Below are positions 28,897 through 35,000 of a DNA stretch of 35,000 nucleotides, in pieces. Each line of letters begins with the position of its first letter. Position 1 is the stretch's first letter. The stretch spans positions 1 through 35,000 of the forward strand of contig QYPM01000058.1 of NCBI GenBank assembly GCA_007280465.1, written 5' to 3'. The translations under genes and the position numbers were made by a program. Below the pieces are notes generated by a model. That model was given only the letters and a program-made list of their open reading frames with translations, did no database searches and was not told the DNA's origin. The DNA is from Nitrosopumilales archaeon. GTDB taxonomy: Archaea > Thermoproteota > Nitrososphaeria > Nitrososphaerales > Nitrosopumilaceae.

Positions 28897-30222
28897 TTAA
28901 CCTAATCCCATTTTTCTTAGCATACCCTGCATCTGTCTTCCTTTGGAAGCCTTCATCATGGTCTTTGAATTTTTGTATGCCTTTAGGAGTTCTTTTACCT
29001 CATGCTCTGGCCATCCAGAACCTCGCGCAATTCTTTTCACTCTAGAAGCATTTATCAAATCAGGATCTGATTTTTCGTCCTTTGTCATAGATTGTATGAT
29101 AAAACGCCATTTTTCCATTCGTTGTTCTTGTTGTTCTACCTGGTCTTCTTTTACCATACCAGAAAAACCAGGCATATTTTCTAGAATGTTACGTAATCCC
29201 CCCGCCTTTGTTGCCTCTTCAATTTGAAAGTAGAAATCTTCCATATTCATTTTTCCATGTGAGATTCTCTTTAGTCTGTCCTCATTACCTTCAGTCTCCA
29301 GTCTTTTTGCCATGTCAAGTAATGCTTGGATATCACCCATTCCAAGCATCCTTCCAACAAATCTTGTTGGCGAGAATTTTTCAAGATCATCTATTCGCTC
29401 GCCTGTTCCGATGTACATTATTTGTGCACCAGTTGCAGCAGCAGCTGCAAGTGCGCCACCACCCTTTGCACTGCTATCTAATTTTGTAACTATAATACCT
29501 CCTACTGGAACTGTTTTATGAAATGCTTCAGCTTGATTGTAACATTGTTGTCCAATAGTTCCGTCAATTATCAATAATGCAAGATCAGGATTTGCAATTT
29601 TACTAATTCTTATCATTTCATCAAGAAGATCTTTTTCTTCTTTGTGTCTACCAGCAGTATCTATTAGAATGACATCAAAATTTTGTCCCTCGAAGTGCTT
29701 TAAACCATTTTTTACAAGATCTGGAGAATCTTTGTTTCCTTCATCTCCGTATACTTCCACGTTTGTCTTTTCACACATTGTCTTAAGTTGAGTTAGTGCA
29801 CCAGGCCTGTATGTATCTGCACCAATAACTGCAACTCTGTAACCTTGTCTTGTCAAGAGCTTGGCAAGTTTTGAAGTTACTGTAGTTTTTCCACTTCCCT
29901 GAATTCCAAGCATTAGAACCCTGTTTACTCTGCCAGGTTGGAATACGAATTGTTCCTCTGTGCCCAATAATTTAGCTAGTTCTTCATATAGAATTTTTAC
30001 AATGTGATCTTTTCTAGAAAGCCCAGGAGGAGGAGTCTCTTTGATAGATCTCTCTTCCAAGTTTTTAGTAATTTGAAAAACAAGTTTTACATTTACGTCG
30101 GATTGCAATAGTGCCCTTTGGATATCTTTAGAAAGTTCCTTGATTAGTGCCTCATCAACTGCTGAAGAATTTACTATTTTCTTCAATGCTGCCCTAAGAC
30201 CTGTTTTTAGACCATCTAACAT
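28897..30222 (-). CDS. srp54: Signal recognition particle 54 kDa protein
   Basis: GIQGSGKTTVTSKLA, GADTYRPGALTQL, DTAGRHKEE, TKLDSSAKGGGAL, Met-rich C-terminus. Confidence 0.96.
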   Translation of the reverse strand: MLDGLKTGLRAALKKIVNSSAVDEALIKELSKDIQRALLQSDVNVKLVFQITKNLEERSIKETPPPGLSRKDHIVKILYEELAKLLGTEEQFVFQPGRVNRVLMLGIQGSGKTTVTSKLAKLLTRQGYRVAVIGADTYRPGALTQLKTMCEKTNVEVYGDEGNKDSPDLVKNGLKHFEGQNFDVILIDTAGRHKEEKDLLDEMIRISKIANPDLALLIIDGTIGQQCYNQAEAFHKTVPVGGIIVTKLDSSAKGGGALAAAAATGAQIMYIGTGERIDDLEKFSPTRFVGRMLGMGDIQALLDMAKRLETEGNEDRLKRISHGKMNMEDFYFQIEEATKAGGLRNILENMPGFSGMVKEDQVEQQEQRMEKWRFIIQSMTKDEKSDPDLINASRVKRIARGSGWPEHEVKELLKAYKNSKTMMKASKGRQMQGMLRKMGLG

Positions 30223-30905
30223 TACTGTACTAAGGCAGCTTCGGTTATTTCAAATCTTCCTCTATAACCATCCCAGATCTTGTTTGCTTTTACTATTCGA
30301 ATTGGAGCGTAAAACAAAGGACAGTTTACTACAAATGTTTCAGCCTCACCCCCTTCGAATGTCAAATTAAAACCATATTTTTCAGACAATAAGATTAGTT
30401 GTTCTACATCATCTCTAGTTATTTCACGGCCCAACCATGATTCATCAAGTCCTGCTGAAGTTACACTTGTTATTATGAATTTAAATTTGGAATCTAGTAA
30501 TTCTTTCAAATAATTTTTTTGATCAATATGCCACAGGGGTGATAGCACTTTAAGATTTAGATTATTCCCAATTGTTTCAAATCGAGTTCTTTGGTAATCA
30601 CTAAACAATCCTCCATGTACAATTCCCTCTATTCCAAAATTTTTCTTTGCTTTTTCCAATAGGTTTTGTAATTGTTCAAGCTCGATTTGAGGATCAGTTG
30701 TATCCACCCTACTTTGAATTTGAGGTATTTTCATTGCGGTGGCCTGTAACGATGTGGCTGAAATGTTGGGATAGTGTAGTAGATAGCTTTCTTCAGATTG
30801 TGGAAATATGGAAACAAGACATTCTATGCTGTGGCCCTCTTGCTTGGCTTTGTATATTGCATATGTACTATCCTTTCCACCAGAAAAAAGAGATGCTAAC
30901 TTCAA
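30222..30905 (-). CDS. dph6: Diphthine-ammonia ligase-type ATP pyrophosphatase (Dph6 family)
   Basis: ASLFSGGKDSTYAIYKA, EGIVHGGLFSDYQRTRFE, FEGGEAETFVVNCPLF. Confidence 0.85.
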   Translation of the reverse strand: MKLASLFSGGKDSTYAIYKAKQEGHSIECLVSIFPQSEESYLLHYPNISATSLQATAMKIPQIQSRVDTTDPQIELEQLQNLLEKAKKNFGIEGIVHGGLFSDYQRTRFETIGNNLNLKVLSPLWHIDQKNYLKELLDSKFKFIITSVTSAGLDESWLGREITRDDVEQLILLSEKYGFNLTFEGGEAETFVVNCPLFYAPIRIVKANKIWDGYRGRFEITEAALVQ

Positions 30906-30930
30906 TTTACTATCATACCTTTCAAGTCAA

Positions 30931-31044
30931 TTAATTTTTTTCTAGCACAGTTATTTGCTTCAAGCAATAAGCACACAATGAGAGATGTCCCTTTAGTGTA
31001 GTCTCTACATTAGACGCTAGGCAAACATGACAGAGACCCTTCAT
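30931..31044 (-). CDS. Tiny 37-aa zinc-ribbon-like protein (absent from ORF track)
   Basis: MKGLCHVCLASNVETTLKGHLSLCAYCLKQITVLEKN; CxxC...CxxC; alternative TTG start at 31059. Confidence 0.6.
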   Translation of the reverse strand: MKGLCHVCLASNVETTLKGHLSLCAYCLKQITVLEKN

Positions 31045-31097
31045 AGTGTACCCATTCAAGTTGTACCGTATAACTAGTTCTAATATTTGAAAAGCCT

Positions 31098-31163
31098 GGA
31101 TGCTTCAATACTCATAATCTTCATCATACCATCAGTTGGCTTTTCTAGTCATCATCAGCATCC
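31098..31163 (-). ncRNA. C/D-box sRNA candidate (2'-O-methylation guide)
   Basis: Minus strand: GGATGCT-g-ATGATGA(C)-ctagaaaagccaa-CTGA(D')-tggt-ATGATGA(C')-agattatgagta-TTGA(D)-AGCATCC; 7-bp terminal stem, 13- and 12-nt guides. Confidence 0.8.
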
Positions 31164-31168
31164 GAATT

Positions 31169-31576
31169 TTAATTCTTAATTCTAACTATAATAGTTCTGT
31201 CCATGACTTTCCAGTATTCAACGTCTGAACCTTGTGCAACTTTGTCTTTAATTTCGTCTTCAATGAGTTGTGCGTCAAACACTTCAAAGGTTTCAGAATC
31301 CATTATCTGAGTACTTGAAGGTGTTTTTGAAATTATAGAACCTACTCTTTTATCAATGAGAGGAACTTGAACTTGAGCACTGACTGGTGAGACGTGTGAG
31401 TATTTTTTCTTGTCAAAAATTCCCACTCCCACTATTCTTGCCTTTGCTGCACCGTGTTTACCGGGTTTACTTGTATCATATTCAACAATTCTACATGGCT
31501 CATCATTTGGCCCACCTACTGGAAGTAATATGTAAGAGCCAATTTTTAGCGCACCAAGCTCAGATGGCTTACTCAT
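31169..31576 (-). CDS. eif5a: Translation initiation factor 5A (aIF5A)
   Basis: MSKPSELGALKIGSYILLPVGGPNDEPCRIVEYDTSKPGKHGAAKARIVGVGIFD (hypusine-site GKHG); start at 31576, not 31660. Confidence 0.93.
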   Translation of the reverse strand: MSKPSELGALKIGSYILLPVGGPNDEPCRIVEYDTSKPGKHGAAKARIVGVGIFDKKKYSHVSPVSAQVQVPLIDKRVGSIISKTPSSTQIMDSETFEVFDAQLIEDEIKDKVAQGSDVEYWKVMDRTIIVRIKN

Positions 31577-31665
31577 TACCAAAACAGAATTTGGAAGAGT
31601 ATATAACTTTTCTATTATGGTTTGGAACAATAATTGATCTCTTGAAAAGAGATTTCTCAAAAAAT

Positions 31666-32277
31666 CTATTTTATTTTCTCAATTACTGACAGGTTAAGAA
31701 GAGTGGTCATTCCAATTCCTTTTCTTTGCACCTCTTTTTTTGTCTTCTCACAGTATTTGTTATCAGCTTGATGTTTATTGTCACTTGAAACCTCAAGAAC
31801 TATCAAATTTTTCTCGTAGGGAAAAGTGAATTTTTGGGTTTGGGTAGTGGATAGTGTAAGATCTCCCATCTCTGCCCTCCTCACTCTGGTACGTTTGGCA
31901 ACAATATAACCAAGTTCTGATAGATCAGATTCAGAATCACCGTGTTCTAGATAATAGAAAGATAGTAAATTCAAATTATTATCATCTAGTCTCTCAAAGA
32001 ATTCATCATTTTTTGTAAAAACAAATGTAGGAGTTTCTTGATCACATTTTTCAACTTCGTTCATAATTTGGGAACGATCTTTGAATCTTGCAAGAAGATA
32101 CGTATTAGAACGTGATGGAAAATATGCTCTACCATCTTCGGAAAAAGTTGCCGTCACGAAATACATATTATCAACAAAATCTGATTTTTCAAAAGTATTC
32201 TTCATTGTATTGAAGGCATTGTTTTGTAAATATGGTACACATACATATCCGCCTTCAGACATATTTGCCCCCGACAC
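31666..32277 (-). CDS. Hypothetical protein
   Basis: 203-aa ORF, no recognised domain. Confidence 0.6.
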   Translation of the reverse strand: MSGANMSEGGYVCVPYLQNNAFNTMKNTFEKSDFVDNMYFVTATFSEDGRAYFPSRSNTYLLARFKDRSQIMNEVEKCDQETPTFVFTKNDEFFERLDDNNLNLLSFYYLEHGDSESDLSELGYIVAKRTRVRRAEMGDLTLSTTQTQKFTFPYEKNLIVLEVSSDNKHQADNKYCEKTKKEVQRKGIGMTTLLNLSVIEKIK

Positions 32278-32403
32278 ATAATCGAGACAATTTATCCTGT
32301 TTATATGTAATATGATTTGTTAAAAAAATATGCCAAGATCGGCATTTTTCAAATAATGGATTATCGATAGTTATTTAATACGAAAAAACGCGTGAGAAAC
32401 AGT

Positions 32404-32527
32404 CCCACGCTAGCTCAGCCTGGTAGAGCTTCCGGCTGTAGTGGTTGGCCATCGGCTAACTGTCATTCAGCCTATCAGGCTTACAGAAACCGGGTTGTCG
32501 CAGGTTCAAATCCTGCGCGTGGGACCA
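32404..32527 (+). tRNA. tRNA-Tyr(GUA) with 47-nt canonical-position intron (about 32442-32488) and encoded CCA
   Basis: CCCACGC acceptor / GCGTGGG-A-CCA; D arm GCTC..GAGC; T arm GCAGG TTCAAAT CCTGC; anticodon stem tccgg/ccggg; GTA at 32438-32440; ctgta pairs tacag in intron (BHB-like). Confidence 0.92.
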
Positions 32528-32565
32528 TCATAAACTTCAAAAAGTCATTACTCGATTAGAAAACC

Positions 32566-33072
32566 ATGTCAGATGATCAAAACTGGTCTACATTAGATGA
32601 GGTTGATCAAAAAATAATTAACATTCTCAACAAGAATGCAAGAACTCCCTCAAAAGAAATAGCAAGTGAATTAAGAAACTTTGGAGTAGATGTATCAGAT
32701 AGAACAATTCGAAAAAGAATTGAGAGACTTGAGAAGAACGGAATCATAAAAGGTTACAAAGCAGTATTGAGTGGCATATCTTCAAATGATCAGTTTGAAG
32801 CATTATTTCTCAAACTCAAAATAACAAGATCCATGGATACCATTACAGAATCTATTAAGAATTACATCAAAACTTTGCCAAATTATCTCTTTGTTGCAAC
32901 AGTAGATGGAGATTGGAACATGATTACAGTACTAAGGGTGGAAGGAACAGAAAAAAACCCAGCAGCGCGAGTAGTAGAAAAATTCTCTGACCAGATAATA
33001 GATTACAAGATAAATGGAATTCAAATCAAAGATGTGAATCTACTCAACATGTCGATGTTATTGCTTAATTGA
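32566..33072 (+). CDS. Lrp/AsnC-family transcriptional regulator
   Basis: LDEVDQKIINILNKNARTPSKEIASEL...VSDRTIRKRIERLEKNGIIKGYKAVL. Confidence 0.9.
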   Translation: MSDDQNWSTLDEVDQKIINILNKNARTPSKEIASELRNFGVDVSDRTIRKRIERLEKNGIIKGYKAVLSGISSNDQFEALFLKLKITRSMDTITESIKNYIKTLPNYLFVATVDGDWNMITVLRVEGTEKNPAARVVEKFSDQIIDYKINGIQIKDVNLLNMSMLLLN

Positions 33073-33817
33073 TTTCAGACAATTTAGCTGTATCTAGAGC
33101 ATTTTTCAACTCGTTTATCGAGAAGGGTTTTTGAACAAATGCTGTTGAACCAAAACCAATAGAGTCCCTAACACGCGGTGTTGATTTTTCGTCTGCAGTT
33201 ATCAATATTATAGAAATATCAGGTTTTGACTTTAGAAGAGTTTTTGCAATCACATCTCCTTTTAGGTCTGGCAATTCCATATCAAGCAGAATAATTGGAT
33301 TTTGTTTTAACTTAACAAGTTTAGAAACTAGATTAATTGCAGATTTACCATTTTCAACTGTATGTATGTCATCATAGCCCAATTGCTGAAGGAAACTTTT
33401 AATTCTCAATAAAATTGCAGGACTGTCATCAACTACGATAATTGGTCTTTTTTCAACAATTACATTTAGAGTATACTTTTGAGCAGCTTCAAATGCTTTC
33501 ATTGCATCATCATAATGTCCAGTTCTAAGAAAACACCTGGCGGCGCACTGGTATGCATAATTTGCATTATTGGAGTCCTTTTTTGCAATCTTGATATAGA
33601 ATTTGGCAGCTTCCAAAAGTTCCTCTTTTCTTTCCTTTCCTTGCTTGGATTTACATTCAGATGCAAGTATGAGATATAGACCAGCTTTGTAGCTGTTATT
33701 TTTCATCTCTTTTTGAGCAAGTGTGGTAAACAAGTTATGAGCCGCGGCACTCTGTTCATTTTTTAGATAAGTGCAAGCTAGGTCAAACTTTTCCAAGTCT
33801 TTGTCCATTTCTAGCAA
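33065..33817 (-). CDS. TPR-like N-terminal domain fused to C-terminal response-regulator receiver domain
   Basis: Helical repeats (YQCAARCFLRTGHYDDAMKAFEAAQKY) then PIIVVDDSPAILLRIKSFL...ILLDMELPDLKGD...ILITA...VQKPFSINEL. Confidence 0.85.
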   Translation of the reverse strand: MLEMDKDLEKFDLACTYLKNEQSAAAHNLFTTLAQKEMKNNSYKAGLYLILASECKSKQGKERKEELLEAAKFYIKIAKKDSNNANYAYQCAARCFLRTGHYDDAMKAFEAAQKYTLNVIVEKRPIIVVDDSPAILLRIKSFLQQLGYDDIHTVENGKSAINLVSKLVKLKQNPIILLDMELPDLKGDVIAKTLLKSKPDISIILITADEKSTPRVRDSIGFGSTAFVQKPFSINELKNALDTAKLSEIN

Positions 33818-33929
33818 TATACCAGATCGGCTTATAATATTTGGTATGTGTTAGAGGAAAACTCTTGACTTGAGCTAGAAAAAGAGTAGATAACACACGT
33901 ATTATAAACAAAAATAGAGAAGTAACCAA

Positions 33930-34589
33930 GTGAGTAAAGAAAATCCAGGTATAGGTATTTCTCAGCCTCCAGTGAACATACTGTTTAGTCCTCTAGATGT
34001 TTCAAAAAAGGATGTATGGAGTATTGATGTAATACGAATCCTAGATATCTTGATAAAGATTCTCAGTCAGACAGATAAAAAAGATCTTAGAGTAGCAGGA
34101 ATTGCTGCCTTGTCTTCAGCCATGATACACAGAATGAAAGTAGAAAGCATTTTTGCACTACAAAAGGCAGCCATGGAGAAAAAACCTCTGACCCAGAGAG
34201 AAGACATGGATATTGAAATAATCAACATGCCATACAGACACGAGTCTACATATCCAGTAACATTAGATGAATTGTTATCAGTTCTTGAAAATCTCATTGG
34301 AACAATAGCAAACCCACGTTCAAGTAGAAGACAGCTTGAGTTCGAACCAGTCCAGGCTCCCAACTTTGATGATTACTTCATCTCTCTTGAGAAGATAATA
34401 GGACAATATGAAGAACTGATAATGAATAAAATAAAGGCTACAGGTTATGGCTCCTTTAAGAATATAACATCTAATCTTGAGCTCATCGATGTAATCAGAT
34501 GCTTCTTTGCCATCCTCTTTTTGGCAAGAGATATGAAAGTAGATCTTGAACAGACAGAAGACGACATAGTAGTCTCTTTGATAAAATAG
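33930..34589 (+). CDS. scpA: Segregation and condensation protein A
   Basis: GTG start; kleisin-like ORF directly upstream of a ScpB-like gene. Confidence 0.78.
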   Translation: MSKENPGIGISQPPVNILFSPLDVSKKDVWSIDVIRILDILIKILSQTDKKDLRVAGIAALSSAMIHRMKVESIFALQKAAMEKKPLTQREDMDIEIINMPYRHESTYPVTLDELLSVLENLIGTIANPRSSRRQLEFEPVQAPNFDDYFISLEKIIGQYEELIMNKIKATGYGSFKNITSNLELIDVIRCFFAILFLARDMKVDLEQTEDDIVVSLIK

Positions 34590-34658
34590 AAATTTACAAC
34601 TAGATCAACAGTCCGTAGGAATTTGCTTTAAGTATACTCTAATCATACATTGTTCTAG

Positions 34659-35000
34659 ATGGGAAAGATAGAAGACGACGAGGCAATGGCAAGGCTAGAA
34701 GCTTCGCTATATTCAGCAGGAAGGCCCCTAACCATAGAGGAATTGATAAGAGCTTCTGGAACAGAATCCAGAACCAAGACTTTGGCGTTAATGACAAATC
34801 TTGTCAAAAAGACAAAATCAGCATTCCAGGCAATTGAGGTAGCAAGCCTACCAGATGGTTCATACGTATTTCAACTAAAGCCAGAGTTTAACACTGTAAT
34901 TCGAAAATATGCGTCAAAGCCACTTTTGCCTACTGCCACACTTAAGACATTATCATATATTGCATACATGCAACCAGTCTCTTCAAAGAGACTAGTAGAA
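34659..35000 (+). CDS. scpB: Segregation and condensation protein B (partial, runs off window)
   Basis: MGKIEDDEAMARLEASLYSAGRPLTIEELIRASG...LLPTATLKTLSYIAYMQPVSSKRLVE. Confidence 0.88.
   Translation, partial: MGKIEDDEAMARLEASLYSAGRPLTIEELIRASGTESRTKTLALMTNLVKKTKSAFQAIEVASLPDGSYVFQLKPEFNTVIRKYASKPLLPTATLKTLSYIAYMQPVSSKRLVE

Noticed and set aside
32330-32349. Intrinsic-terminator-like hairpin atgcc-aagatc-ggcat followed by T run upstream of tRNA-Tyr
   Set aside because: Only 5 bp; lies between divergent units with no plus-strand gene to terminate; likely chance in AT-rich DNA.
1-35000. CRISPR arrays, IS elements, prophage or toxin-antitoxin/defence island
   Set aside because: No regularly spaced repeats, transposase/integrase motifs or phage structural genes were seen; the region looks like core chromosome.

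Overview
This is an AT-rich archaeal chromosomal window. Its gene content points to an ammonia-oxidising-type Thaumarchaeota/Nitrososphaerota lineage: archaeal ADH synthase/DHQ synthase II, Alba, ThiDN, a DnaJ-ferredoxin fusion, ScpAB, aIF5A, SRP54 and a PEFG-CTERM protein. The species cannot be fixed from sequence alone. The backbone is a nearly complete shikimate/aromatic amino acid pathway (aroA'/aroB' at 4.0-5.9 kb; aroD, aroE, archaeal shikimate kinase, aroA, aroC, a chorismate mutase-aminotransferase fusion and tyrA at 8.3-16 kb). Around it lie UbiD/MqnC-type menaquinone genes, thiC/thiDN, a sugar-nucleotide group, two ribosomal protein genes, Pus10, Dph6, SRP54, aIF5A, an intron-containing tRNA-Tyr(GUA), and scpA/scpB. 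No CRISPR array, IS element, prophage or obvious defence island was seen. The strongest non-obvious signal is a 66-nt C/D-box sRNA candidate (31098-31163, minus strand) between the aIF5A gene and a tiny zinc-ribbon ORF. Its D guide matches the CUCAUAA anticodon loop of a CAU tRNA and places the predicted 2'-O-methyl on C34. Other notable items are small zinc-binding ORFs below the ORF-track cutoff, a pair of secreted ICGxxxC-motif proteins (one with a PEFG-CTERM tail), a TPR-receiver protein, a GNA1-like acetyltransferase beside a sugar nucleotidyltransferase, a perfect 11-bp hairpin right after alba, and repeated tail-to-tail gene overlaps.
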